In this document: positions 37,067-46,610 of the stretch, piece by piece | Layout: each line of letters opens with the position of its first letter | How positions within the stretch are numbered: position 1 is the first letter of the stretch | From: Peptoniphilus stercorisuis | GTDB lineage: Bacteria > Bacillota > Clostridia > Tissierellales > Peptoniphilaceae | Reading direction: 5' to 3' | DNA: 64,000 nt | NCBI RefSeq assembly: GCF_017874395.1 | Contig: NZ_JAGGLJ010000003.1 | Coordinates: 62,001 to 126,000, forward strand | Notes under the pieces: model-generated | Told to the model about the DNA's origin: nothing | What the model saw: the letters and a program-made list of their open reading frames with translations, nothing else | The model's database searches: none | Position numbers and translations under genes: made by a program

Positions 37067-40000
37067 ATGAGAATTCACATGGGCCTTGATGTAGGATCAA
37101 CGACAGTTAAATTAGTAGTTCTTGATGATACTTATAATATCCTATACTCAACTTATAGAAGGCACTTTTCAGATGTGAAAAAAACAGTTCAAGAAGTCAT
37201 TAATGAGTGTTATAAAACCTTTAAATATGATTCTGTTACTATTGCTGTTACAGGATCAGGTGGACTTTCAATTCATGAACTTTTAGGAATAGATTTTATT
37301 CAAGAAGTTGTAGCAGGAACAGAGGCAATTAGTCACTATATACCTCAAACTGATGTTGCAATTGAACTTGGTGGAGAAGATTCTAAAATAACTTATTTAA
37401 AGGGTAGTATAGAGCAAAGAATGAACTCTATATGTGCTGGTGGAACTGGTGCATTCATTGATCAAATGGCAGCGCTTTTAGAAACAGATGCTGCTGGACT
37501 AAATGAACTTGCAAAGGATTATAAAAAAATATATCCTATTGCATCACGTTGTGGTGTTTTCGCAAAAACAGACATTCAAGCTTTAATAAATCAAGGAGCA
37601 AGTAAATCTGATATTGCAATATCAGTATTTCAATCAGTAGTTAATCAAACTATTTCAAATCTTGCTTGTGGTAGACCTATTAGAGGTAATGTTGCGTTTT
37701 TAGGAGGTCCTTTATATTTCCTTCCCATGTTAAAGGAAAGATTCATTGAAACTTTAGAACTTAGTGAAGATGAGGCTATTAGCCCTGAAAATTCACAAAT
37801 ATTTGTAGCCCTTGGAGCTGCAATTTCAAGTTTTGATAGCGAAGTTATTTCTTTTATGGAGCTTTACAAAAGAGCTAATAGTAAAGAAGAAATACAAAAT
37901 AAAAAAAGTGATTTAATAGAGCCTTTATTTACTAGTAAAGAAGAAGTAGAGGAGTTTAAGGAAAAACATATTTCAAAAAGTTTTGTAAAAAGAGACTTAA
38001 AGACTTATGAGGGAGCAATGTATTTAGGAATAGATTCAGGATCTACAACTTCTAAACTCTTATTATTATCAGAAGATAATGAAATGCTTTATTCTTATTA
38101 TGGTTCAAATAAGGGAAATCCATTAGAAATAGTAGTAGAGCATTTAAAAATTATATATAGTCAAATGAATGAAAAGTCATATATTGCTGCTGCAGGTTGC
38201 ACAGGATATGGAGAAGACTTTTTAAAAGCAGCACTTAATCTAGATTTTGGAGAAGTTGAAACTATAGCTCACTTTACAGCTGCTAAATATTTTGATCCAG
38301 ATGTTGATTTTATATTAGACATTGGTGGACAAGATATGAAGAGTATGAAGATACATGATGGAGTTATAGAGTCTATTTTATTAAATGAGGCATGTTCTTC
38401 AGGATGTGGATCATTTTTAGAGACTTTTGCTCATTCTGTAAATATGACTTCTGAAGAATTTGCAGAAATAGCACTAGAGTCTAGAGCTCCAGTAGATCTT
38501 GGTTCAAGATGTACTGTATTTATGAATTCAAATGTAAAACAAGCTCAAAAAGAAGGCGTTGATATTTCTGATATTTCAGCAGGTCTTGCTTATTCAGTTA
38601 TAAAAAATGCCATTCAAAAAGTTATAAAAGCAAGAGATCCAAAAGAGCTTGGAGAAAATATTGTAGTACAAGGTGGAACATTCTTAAGTGATGCAGTACT
38701 TCGTTCTTTTGAAAAGATAACAGGTGTAAATGCAACAAGACCATCAATAGCAGGTCTTATGGGCGCTCTTGGAATGGCTCTTATTTCTAAAGAAAAATCA
38801 ACTGGAAAATCTACTTTAATAAGTAAAGAAGATTTAGATAAATTTACTTATAAAACTATATCAACAAATTGTAATAAATGTACTAATCAATGTGCTCTTT
38901 CTGTAAATATATTTTCAAATGGAAAAAGATATATTACAGGAAATAGATGTGAAAAGGGTGCAGGAATAGTAAGACATGAAGAGGATAATCTTCCAAACTT
39001 ATATGAGTATAAATACAAAAGAGTATTTGATTATGAAAGTATTCCTGAAGAAAAGGCAAAAAGAGGAGTTGTGGGAATTCCTCGTGTACTAAATATATAT
39101 GAAAACTATCCTTTCTGGCATACATTCTTTACAAATCTTTCATATAGTGTTGTATTATCAGGAAAATCAACTAGACAGATGTATGAAAAGGGAATTGAGT
39201 CAATTACATCTGAAACAGCTTGTTATCCTGCTAAAATAACACATGGTCATGTGGAGGATTTAATAGAGCAAGGTGTGAAATTTATATTCTATCCTGCAGT
39301 ATTCTATGAAGAAAGACAATTTGAATCTGCAGATAATACTTTAAATTGTCCAGTTGTAGCTGGATATTCTGAAGTTATTAGAAATAATGTTGAGGAAATA
39401 ACATCAGAAAATATTAAGTTTTTAAATCCTTTTATATCCTTTGATGATAGAAAAAAACTAGAAAAAAGACTTGCAAGAGTATTTCCAGAAATAAATAAAA
39501 ATGAGATTTACAATGCAGTTAGAGAAGCTTATAAAGAGCAAGATAGATATAAAGAGGATATATACAATCAAGGAAAAAAAGCTTTAAAGACAATAGAAGA
39601 GGAAAATTTAAAGGCAATTGTCCTTGCAGGAAGGCCATATCATATAGATCCTGAAATAAATCATGGTATCCCTGAACTTATTAATTCCTTAGGTCTTGCT
39701 GTTATTTCAGAAGATGCTATAGCAAATTCTACTGATGTAGATGGAAGACTTAGAGTTTTAGATCAATGGAATTACCATTCAAGGCTATATAGAGCAGCAC
39801 AATTTGTTGGAAATCATGACAATCTTGAAATGATTCAACTAAACTCCTTTGGATGTGGACTTGATGCTGTTACAACTGATCAAGTTAATGAAATATTAAA
39901 TTCTTATCATAAGATATATACAGTTCTAAAAATAGATGAGGTAAATAATCTAGGAGCTATAAAAATAAGAATAAGATCATTACTTGAAGCTGTTGAGAAA

Positions 40001-41341
40001 AGAGAAATAACAAAAGAGCCTCTTATTATTGATGAAAAGCCAATAATGTACACAAAAGAAGCTGCAAAAACTCATACATTATTACTTCCTCAAATGGCGC
40101 CACTTCACTTTGAACTATTTAAAAATGTTTTAAAAGGTGAAGGATATAATATAGAAGTTTTAGAAAACTTAAGTCCTAAAGTTGTAAATGAAGGGCTAAA
40201 ATATGTAAATAATGATGCCTGTTATCCATCAATATTTGTAGTGGGACAATTTATAGATGCATTAAAATCTGGAAAATATGATACTGATAATTTAACTTTA
40301 ATAATATCTCAAACAGGAGGAGCTTGTCGTGCTTCAAACTATGTTGGTTTTATTAGAAAAGCATTAAAAGATGCAGGATATGGTCATGTTCCAGTCCTTG
40401 CACTTTCATTTCAAGGAATAGAGCAACATCCAGGACTTGAAATACATCCTGCACAATTAATAAGAATAGCTAAAAAATTAATAGTTACAATGTTATATGC
40501 AGATTTAATTATGAGACTTACTCAAGCAACAAGGCCTTATGAAAAAATAAAGGGATCTGCAAATATGCTAAGAGATAGATGGATGAAAATAGCATCAGAT
40601 GAAAATCTAGATACTTCTAAAAAAGCCTTTAAGAAAAATGTTGAAGAAATGGTATCTGAATTTGAAAGACTTGAAGTTTATAATATTAAAAAACCAAAAG
40701 TTGGAATAGTAGGAGAGATTCTTGTAAAATATCTTCCAGCTGCAAATAATTATATTGCAGATGTTTTAGAAGAAGAGGGAGCTGAGGTTGTAATATCTGA
40801 TCTTACAGACTTTATGATGTACTCCTTTAAAAATGCAGAAATAAAACATGAAGATTTATCTAAATCCTATGTTCAATCACTTATATGTAATTTAGGTATT
40901 AAATATATTGAAATGTATAGAAAATATATTAGAGAGTCTCTTGAAAAGACAAGATTTACTCCACCTGTAAAAATTGAAGAACTAATGGACTATGCACAAA
41001 ACTATGTTCATTTAGGAAATCAATATGGAGAAGGATGGCTTCTAACTGGTGAGATGGTAGAGCTTATAGAATCAGGTGTAGAAAATATAGTATGTGTTCA
41101 ACCCTTTGGATGCTTGCCAAATCATATAACAGGAAAAGGTGTAATAAAATCAATAAGAGACACTTATGAAAAAGCTAATATTATACCAATAGACTTTGAT
41201 GCTTCTGCATCTGAAGTAAATCAAATTAATAGAATAAAACTAATGCTTTCTCAAGCTAGAAAAAATATGCAAGAACCAGAAGAAAGTATTAAAAATATAA
41301 AAGAAGAAAAGAAAAAAGTAGCATCAAATTTAAACAAATAA
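37067..41341 (+). CDS. Giant 2-hydroxyacyl-CoA dehydratase activase-like protein
   Basis: A 1424-residue protein; the ATG at 37067 follows AAAGGAG, and the upstream ATG at 37025 lacks a site. Two tandem BcrAD/BadFG (HgdC-type) ATPase domains begin with MGLDVGSTTVKLVVL (about 5) and LGIDSGSTTSKLLLL (about 320). Each has the Cys segments of the activase cluster (NSICAGGTGAF and SRCGVFAKTDIQ; NEACSSGCGSFLE and SRCTVFMNSNVKQ). A DUF2229 region (from about 645, GIPRVLNIYENYPFWHTFF) and a C-terminal HgdB-like region (about 990-1340) follow. Activases pass an ATP-energised electron to dehydratases. These long fused proteins are common in anaerobes, but their role is not known. No dehydratase gene is adjacent. 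Confidence 0.85.
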   Translation: MRIHMGLDVGSTTVKLVVLDDTYNILYSTYRRHFSDVKKTVQEVINECYKTFKYDSVTIAVTGSGGLSIHELLGIDFIQEVVAGTEAISHYIPQTDVAIELGGEDSKITYLKGSIEQRMNSICAGGTGAFIDQMAALLETDAAGLNELAKDYKKIYPIASRCGVFAKTDIQALINQGASKSDIAISVFQSVVNQTISNLACGRPIRGNVAFLGGPLYFLPMLKERFIETLELSEDEAISPENSQIFVALGAAISSFDSEVISFMELYKRANSKEEIQNKKSDLIEPLFTSKEEVEEFKEKHISKSFVKRDLKTYEGAMYLGIDSGSTTSKLLLLSEDNEMLYSYYGSNKGNPLEIVVEHLKIIYSQMNEKSYIAAAGCTGYGEDFLKAALNLDFGEVETIAHFTAAKYFDPDVDFILDIGGQDMKSMKIHDGVIESILLNEACSSGCGSFLETFAHSVNMTSEEFAEIALESRAPVDLGSRCTVFMNSNVKQAQKEGVDISDISAGLAYSVIKNAIQKVIKARDPKELGENIVVQGGTFLSDAVLRSFEKITGVNATRPSIAGLMGALGMALISKEKSTGKSTLISKEDLDKFTYKTISTNCNKCTNQCALSVNIFSNGKRYITGNRCEKGAGIVRHEEDNLPNLYEYKYKRVFDYESIPEEKAKRGVVGIPRVLNIYENYPFWHTFFTNLSYSVVLSGKSTRQMYEKGIESITSETACYPAKITHGHVEDLIEQGVKFIFYPAVFYEERQFESADNTLNCPVVAGYSEVIRNNVEEITSENIKFLNPFISFDDRKKLEKRLARVFPEINKNEIYNAVREAYKEQDRYKEDIYNQGKKALKTIEEENLKAIVLAGRPYHIDPEINHGIPELINSLGLAVISEDAIANSTDVDGRLRVLDQWNYHSRLYRAAQFVGNHDNLEMIQLNSFGCGLDAVTTDQVNEILNSYHKIYTVLKIDEVNNLGAIKIRIRSLLEAVEKREITKEPLIIDEKPIMYTKEAAKTHTLLLPQMAPLHFELFKNVLKGEGYNIEVLENLSPKVVNEGLKYVNNDACYPSIFVVGQFIDALKSGKYDTDNLTLIISQTGGACRASNYVGFIRKALKDAGYGHVPVLALSFQGIEQHPGLEIHPAQLIRIAKKLIVTMLYADLIMRLTQATRPYEKIKGSANMLRDRWMKIASDENLDTSKKAFKKNVEEMVSEFERLEVYNIKKPKVGIVGEILVKYLPAANNYIADVLEEEGAEVVISDLTDFMMYSFKNAEIKHEDLSKSYVQSLICNLGIKYIEMYRKYIRESLEKTRFTPPVKIEELMDYAQNYVHLGNQYGEGWLLTGEMVELIESGVENIVCVQPFGCLPNHITGKGVIKSIRDTYEKANIIPIDFDASASEVNQINRIKLMLSQARKNMQEPEESIKNIKEEKKKVASNLNK

Positions 41342-41342
41342 A

Positions 41343-41375
41343 AAAAAGACCTTGAATATTCAAGGTCTTTTTTTA
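41343..41375. terminator. Bidirectional terminator between activase and TetR genes
   Basis: AAAAAGACCTTG / CAAGGTCTTTTT, a 12-bp perfect stem with an AATATT loop and T runs on both strands, at a convergent gene boundary. Confidence 0.9.
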
Positions 41376-41951
41376 TATAGTATATTTAATTAATTCTTTA
41401 ATTGATCTTCTAAATCTATTTACATCAATATCTAAAAGGTCATGATTAAGAGATACGAAAAATCCATTAGAAAGTAAATATAAAGTAGCAGCAAGATCCT
41501 TAGAACTCATATGTCCAGGATGTTGAAGCTTTACTCTTTCAATTTCAATAACAGATTCTATCTTCTCATATTGACGTTTTAGAAACTCTTTATAAATTAC
41601 AATAGATGAGTCAGGCGCACCATTACTTAAATCACTTTGCCATCTGTAAAGCTCACGAGAATGCTTTACAAAAAAGTCTATTAGATTGTCGAATTTTTCT
41701 TCTAAAGTTACATCTTCATATAAGATTTCATCAATTCGCTTATCATATCTTTCAATAAGTATATTTAGTGCTAAATTGTGTAAGTTTTCTTTGTCTTTAA
41801 AATGATAGTAAATTGGAGTTCTAGATGTATTACAATTTGCAGCTATTTCATTTAGATTAGCTTTAGAATATCCTTTTTCAGCAAATACTTCAAAAGATGC
41901 CTCGAGTATGTCTTCTTTTATCTTTCTTACATTTTCAGTTGAGTTATTCAT
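41373..41951 (-). CDS. TetR-family transcriptional regulator
   Basis: A 192-residue regulator. The N-terminal helix-turn-helix (residues 10-57) reads ILEASFEVFAEKGYSKANLN then CNTSRTPIYYHFKDKENL, typical of TetR. The C-terminal ligand domain is unassigned. It starts behind AGAGGTG. A -10-like TATAAT precedes it, so it may have its own promoter within the 57-base gap. The ligand and target genes are unknown; autoregulation is usual in the family. Confidence 0.85.
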   Translation of the reverse strand: MNNSTENVRKIKEDILEASFEVFAEKGYSKANLNEIAANCNTSRTPIYYHFKDKENLHNLALNILIERYDKRIDEILYEDVTLEEKFDNLIDFFVKHSRELYRWQSDLSNGAPDSSIVIYKEFLKRQYEKIESVIEIERVKLQHPGHMSSKDLAATLYLLSNGFFVSLNHDLLDIDVNRFRRSIKELIKYTI

Positions 41952-42008
41952 ACTTTCACCTCTTATATTATACCTTTGTAATACTACTATCTATATTAAA
42001 TTGTTAAG

Positions 42009-42944
42009 TTAAATTTTTTCTAATAAATTTTTAATTGTTTCATCATTTAAAAGATCAGAATTTTTATCTTGTTTTTCTACAGTTTCATTATAGATTTCAA
42101 TATCCTTATCAGGAGTATATTCTTCTCCTTTAAGTTCAGATTGAAGAGCCTTAGCAGCTTCTGAAATCTTTATTGAAAACTTAGTTTGAAGATTCATAAC
42201 TTTCTTAGCAATATCGCTATTTCCTTCTATTAAAGCATCTTCATAGCCATTTAGCATATTTTGAGCATTGTCCATAGCTTCTAAAAGTAACTTATGTGAC
42301 TTTTTAAACTTATCAGGAACATTTAACTCAGAAATATTTTTAACATTTAAATTAATTTCAGAAGAAAGTTCATCAAACTTAGCTTTTATCTCATCTTTAG
42401 AATACTTAGATGCATTTTCATAAAAATAAGATTTAATTTCTTCAAACTTAGCTTGAGTAATTTCAGTATATTTAGAAATATTATTTAAATATTCATTTTC
42501 TTCACTAGTTAAATTAGAATATTTTTCATTTTCTAATACAACAGTTCTACTATCATTGTCCCATTTAACATCTACTCCGAAGTTTTCAGAAATAAATCTA
42601 ATAGGTACATAAGTCCTATTATTATAAAGAGTAGGTGCTACATCAGTTATTTTAGTTTTACCATCTACATTTATATTTTTGTCATTAATAGTAAGAACCA
42701 TATTTTTATCATTATTATTTATAGATACAGTTCTTTTATCATTGTCCCATTTAACATCATATTCTAATGCCTCGGAAATAAATCTTACAGGTACAAGAGT
42801 CCTATTTTCTTTAATAAATGGTGCAACATCACTTTTGATTTCATTTCCATTAAGAGTTATTTTTACATCTTGAGCTAATACATTTCCTGTACATAAACTA
42901 AGAGCAAGTGTAAGCATAAGTGTTGCTTTTTTAAAATTATTCAT
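42009..42944 (-). CDS. Secreted protein with two copper-amine-oxidase-N-like domains
   Basis: A 311-residue exported protein. The signal peptide (ATLMLTLALSLCTGNVLA) is followed by two repeats of about 55 residues: VKITLNGNEIKSDVAPFI then NRTLVPVRFISEALEYDVKW, and the similar NRTYVPIRFISENFGVDVKW. This is the Cu_amine_oxidN fold common on clostridial surfaces; it is not itself an oxidase. Residues 150-311 are helical and charged and may be a coiled-coil or wall-associated domain. It lies 8 bases after the lipoprotein gene, so the pair is an operon. Confidence 0.8.
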   Translation of the reverse strand: MNNFKKATLMLTLALSLCTGNVLAQDVKITLNGNEIKSDVAPFIKENRTLVPVRFISEALEYDVKWDNDKRTVSINNNDKNMVLTINDKNINVDGKTKITDVAPTLYNNRTYVPIRFISENFGVDVKWDNDSRTVVLENEKYSNLTSEENEYLNNISKYTEITQAKFEEIKSYFYENASKYSKDEIKAKFDELSSEINLNVKNISELNVPDKFKKSHKLLLEAMDNAQNMLNGYEDALIEGNSDIAKKVMNLQTKFSIKISEAAKALQSELKGEEYTPDKDIEIYNETVEKQDKNSDLLNDETIKNLLEKI

Positions 42945-42952
42945 AAATCCTC

Positions 42953-43636
42953 CTACTTATTACTTTTTGAAGTTTTAACAGATTTGTCTTTTGAATTAGA
43001 ATCTTTTTTAGAATTAGAACTATTTTCTGTGACTTTTTTAGAAGTATCTTCTTTTTTAGTACTAGTATTTGCTGATTTTTTAGAAGTATCCTTTTTTTCG
43101 TCCTTCTTAATATTTATATCCTTATCCTTAGTGTTTTTATCACTTTCATCATCTTTTAGGTAATTTGCTTCAATATAATTTAAATTTCCATCATCAGAAC
43201 CTTGAATTTCAATAAAAGATTCCTCGACATTTGTTGGAGTAATAACTCCATCTGTACCGTCTTTATAAAAAATTAAATACTCTCTTCCTGCTGTAAGAGA
43301 TTTAGGAAGTTTAATTTCTATATTAGATAAATCGCCCTTATAATCTTCTATAAAATTTACAGTTGTTTTATTTTCAGCATCTACTTGAATCTTAACTCGG
43401 GTTATATAATCAGATCCAGTCATTAAATCGTTTAAAAGTTCTTTATCAACTTTAACAGTAGCTGTTTTTTCCTTTGTATCTTTTTTCTCATCTTCAAAAA
43501 TATTATCTTCAACATCACTAGTTTCTATTTTTAGATTATTATTTGTATCTACTTTCTTTTTATCACTTTTTTTACCACAAGAAGTAAGAAGAAGTGAAAT
43601 AGATAAAATAGATGTAACTATTAATTTCTTATTCAT
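42953..43636 (-). CDS. Lipoprotein with charged tail
   Basis: A 227-residue lipoprotein. MNKKLIVTSILSISLLLTSC carries a clear lipobox (LLTS-C, Cys 20). Position 43636 is chosen as the start because an upstream in-frame ATG forms part of the GGAGGT site. The middle (residues about 60-160) is a folded domain with VKVDKELLNDLMTGSDYITR. The last 70 residues are a low-complexity Lys/Ser/Asp/Thr tail, like a wall-spanning linker. The function is unknown. It is transcribed with the copper-amine-oxidase-N protein. Confidence 0.78.
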   Translation of the reverse strand: MNKKLIVTSILSISLLLTSCGKKSDKKKVDTNNNLKIETSDVEDNIFEDEKKDTKEKTATVKVDKELLNDLMTGSDYITRVKIQVDAENKTTVNFIEDYKGDLSNIEIKLPKSLTAGREYLIFYKDGTDGVITPTNVEESFIEIQGSDDGNLNYIEANYLKDDESDKNTKDKDINIKKDEKKDTSKKSANTSTKKEDTSKKVTENSSNSKKDSNSKDKSVKTSKSNK

Positions 43637-43927
43637 ATATACCTCCATTAAATTATGTATTTTAGTAAATTATATCATATATAAGCCTAAAGTATGAACG
43701 TTTAGTATTATATAATGTCTAAAAATATATTAAATTATTATAATATTTTTAAGAAATGAAATTTAAATTAGTATAAGTAGAAAATTTAAATTAAACTTTT
43801 AAATTTTAAATATTAAATATAAGTGTTTTTAATATAAAGACTTGATTAATCAGCGCTTTTTTTATATCTTAAATCTTAATATTTTTCAAAATACTACATA
43901 TTATGCTATAATTAAATAGGTGATATT
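43637..43927. other. AT-rich divergent intergenic region
   Basis: No gene is seen. A 12-base direct repeat AAATTTAAATTA occurs twice about 30 bases apart (near 43758 and 43788). The cca promoter lies at its right end. Confidence 0.5.
43885..43912 (+). promoter_or_regulatory. cca promoter, extended -10
   Basis: TTCAAA (43885-43890), 16 bases, and TATAAT (43907-43912) preceded by TGC, an extended -10. The start codon at 43928 leaves a very short leader with AGGTGAT. Confidence 0.5.
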
Positions 43928-45256
43928 ATGCCTGATGAAATAGTTTATATTTTAGAGAAACTACAAAAACATGGTTATAAGTCTTATGTTGTAGGTGGTT
44001 CTGTAAGGGATTATATGCTTTTTAAAGAGCCACATGATTTTGATATTGCAACATCTGCTAGACCTGAAGAAATAGAAGAGCTTTTTAAAGAACATAGCTT
44101 AAGTGACATAGGTAAGAAATATGGTACAATTGTCATAAGAGTAGGTATTTATGATGTTGAGATTACAACTTTTAGATTAGAAAGTGATTATGAAAAGAAT
44201 AGAAAGCCTAAAAGTGTAATATTTACAGATAAATTAGAAGAAGATTTAAAAAGACGAGATTTTACTATAAATGCAATGGCAATGAATAGTAAAGGTGAAA
44301 TTATTGATTTATTTAATGGAAAAGATGATTTAAATAAAAAGATTATAAGAACAGTTGGGTCTGCTAAGTGTAGGATTGAAGAAGATGCACTTAGGATACT
44401 TCGTGCTATTAGATTTGCAGGAAGTTTTGATTTTAAAATAGAAGAAGAATTATATAGTGAGATTATAAAAAATAGAAATTTAATTAAAAATTTATCTCCT
44501 GAGAGAATTAAATCAGAAATAGATAAGATGTTATTATTAGATATTCCATCTAAGTCTTTTAAGATAATGGCAGATACTAAGGTTTTAGAAATTGTATTTC
44601 CAGAACTTTATAAGACGGTTGATTATGATCAAATGACGCCTTATCATGAAAAGACACTTTTTGATCATATTCTTTGTGTAGTTGATAATGTGCCTAAGAA
44701 GTTATCTATTAGATATGCGGCTTTGTTTCATGATATAGAAAAACCAAAAACTCTATCTATTGATAGTTATGGTATAGGGCATTTTTATGGACATGATGAT
44801 TTAGGGGCAATTAGAGCAGAGGATATTTTAAAAGAGTATAATTCATCAAATGAACTAATTAACTCTGTTAAATCCCTTGTAAAAGAACATATGAAAGCTC
44901 CAGAGGATACTATGACAGATAAGGCTTTAAGAAGACTTATAAAAAGAGTTGGAAAGGATAATGTCTTAGATTTATTAGATCTTATGATTGCTGATAGAAT
45001 TTGTACTACTAATGGACGGGATTTTGAATTTTTAATTAAAAGGCAAAATAGAATAAAAGAACTACTTAATGAAGATGTAATTATAAAAGAGAAGTTTTTA
45101 AAAATAGATGGAAATGATTTGATTAAACTTGGGTTTAATGAAGGTAAATTAATAGGAGAAATTTTATCTTATTTAGAAGAAATTGTCCTAGATGATCCAA
45201 GTTTAAATGAAAAAGAAATATTACTAAATGTAGTTTTAGAAAAATATAGGAGTTAA
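43928..45256 (+). CDS. cca: CCA tRNA nucleotidyltransferase
   Basis: A 442-residue class II tRNA nucleotidyltransferase with an HD domain. VVGGSVRDYML and HDFDIATSA give the nucleotide-binding and catalytic Asp-x-Asp motifs; RRDFTINAMAMNSKGEIIDL and RILRAIRFAG follow. YAALFHDIEKPKTL is the HD motif. It adds or repairs the 3' CCA end of tRNA. An A-adding-only enzyme cannot be excluded by eye. It is followed by glmM after one base, an operon. Confidence 0.9.
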   Translation: MPDEIVYILEKLQKHGYKSYVVGGSVRDYMLFKEPHDFDIATSARPEEIEELFKEHSLSDIGKKYGTIVIRVGIYDVEITTFRLESDYEKNRKPKSVIFTDKLEEDLKRRDFTINAMAMNSKGEIIDLFNGKDDLNKKIIRTVGSAKCRIEEDALRILRAIRFAGSFDFKIEEELYSEIIKNRNLIKNLSPERIKSEIDKMLLLDIPSKSFKIMADTKVLEIVFPELYKTVDYDQMTPYHEKTLFDHILCVVDNVPKKLSIRYAALFHDIEKPKTLSIDSYGIGHFYGHDDLGAIRAEDILKEYNSSNELINSVKSLVKEHMKAPEDTMTDKALRRLIKRVGKDNVLDLLDLMIADRICTTNGRDFEFLIKRQNRIKELLNEDVIIKEKFLKIDGNDLIKLGFNEGKLIGEILSYLEEIVLDDPSLNEKEILLNVVLEKYRS

Positions 45257-45257
45257 T

Positions 45258-46601
45258 ATGGGTAAATTATTTGGAACAGATGGTATAAGGGGTATTGCAA
45301 ATTTGAAACTAACTCCATCTTTAGCATTTAATGTTGGACGTGCAGCTGGATTTGTTTTATCAAAGGAAAAAAAGGGAAAGGTAGTTATTGGTAGAGATAC
45401 TAGATTATCGGGACATTTACTTGAATCAGCACTTGCATCTGGACTTATGTCAATTGGTCTTGATGTGGAACTTGTTGGGGTAATTCCAACACCTGCAATA
45501 GCTTATTTAACTAGAATGGAGGATTTTTTAGCTGGAGTTGTAATATCAGCTTCTCATAATCCTTTTGAATATAATGGAATTAAGTTTTTCTCAAGTAATG
45601 GATATAAACTTCCTGATGAGGTTGAGAATCAAATTGAGGATTTAATATTTTCAGATACAAAAATCTACAAGGATGCAACTGGTGAGGATGTGGGATCTTT
45701 AAGATATTCTCATAAGGGACAAGATAAATATGCAAATTATTTAAAGTCTTTATCTAATCTTGATTTAAGTGGAATAAAAATAGCTCTAGATACTGGAAAT
45801 GGAGCGCTTTATGAAATTGCAGAAGATGTTTTAAGTTCTCTTGGAGCAGATGTTGTAGTAATAAATAATAAGCCAAATGGCAAAAATATTAATGATAACT
45901 GTGGATCTACTAATCCAGATCTTATAAAAGAACTTGTAATTAAGGAAAAAGCTGATATTGGTATGAGTTTTGATGGAGATGCTGATAGAATTATAGCAGT
46001 AGATAATAAGGGTAGAATTGTAGATGGAGATCATATTCTTGCAATTTGTGCAACTTATTTAAAAAAGGACAATAAATTGACTAATGATACAGTTGTTGGA
46101 ACTATTATGGCAAATATAGGTCTTGAGAAGTATTTAAATTCAATTGGAGTAAATCTTGTTCATACAAAGGTTGGAGATAGATATGTACTTGAAGAGATGA
46201 AGAAAAATAATTATGTAATAGGTGGAGAGCAATCTGGACATATTATATTTTTAGATTACAATACAACTGGTGATGGTCTTGCAACGGGACTACATCTTTT
46301 AGAGGTTATGAAAAAGTCAAATAAAACTATGGCAGAGCTAAATGATTTAATGACTAGTTATCCTCAAGTTTTAATAAATGCAAATGTAAGAAATGATTTA
46401 AAGGATAGATATATGGAGTTTCCTGAAATAGTTGAAAAGATTAAGGAAATTGAAGATAAATTTAATGGAAGTGGAAGAGTGGTAATAAGACCTTCTGGAA
46501 CAGAGAGCTTAGTAAGGGTTATGATAGAAGGCGAAGATGAAAAAGTACTTGAAAAAGAAGCAAGGAATTTAGCTGATTTTATAGAAAAGAAGCTTAATTA
46601 G
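45258..46601 (+). CDS. glmM: Phosphoglucosamine mutase
   Basis: A 447-residue mutase converting glucosamine-6-phosphate to glucosamine-1-phosphate for UDP-GlcNAc and peptidoglycan. LFGTDGIRGIAN opens the protein. VVISASHNPFEYNGIKFF holds the phosphorylated Ser, SFDGDADRIIAVD the metal site, GGEQSGHIIF the sugar loop and RPSGTESLVRVM the phosphate loop. All are intact and the length is typical. Confidence 0.97.
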   Translation: MGKLFGTDGIRGIANLKLTPSLAFNVGRAAGFVLSKEKKGKVVIGRDTRLSGHLLESALASGLMSIGLDVELVGVIPTPAIAYLTRMEDFLAGVVISASHNPFEYNGIKFFSSNGYKLPDEVENQIEDLIFSDTKIYKDATGEDVGSLRYSHKGQDKYANYLKSLSNLDLSGIKIALDTGNGALYEIAEDVLSSLGADVVVINNKPNGKNINDNCGSTNPDLIKELVIKEKADIGMSFDGDADRIIAVDNKGRIVDGDHILAICATYLKKDNKLTNDTVVGTIMANIGLEKYLNSIGVNLVHTKVGDRYVLEEMKKNNYVIGGEQSGHIIFLDYNTTGDGLATGLHLLEVMKKSNKTMAELNDLMTSYPQVLINANVRNDLKDRYMEFPEIVEKIKEIEDKFNGSGRVVIRPSGTESLVRVMIEGEDEKVLEKEARNLADFIEKKLN

Positions 46602-46610
46602 GAGGATTAT

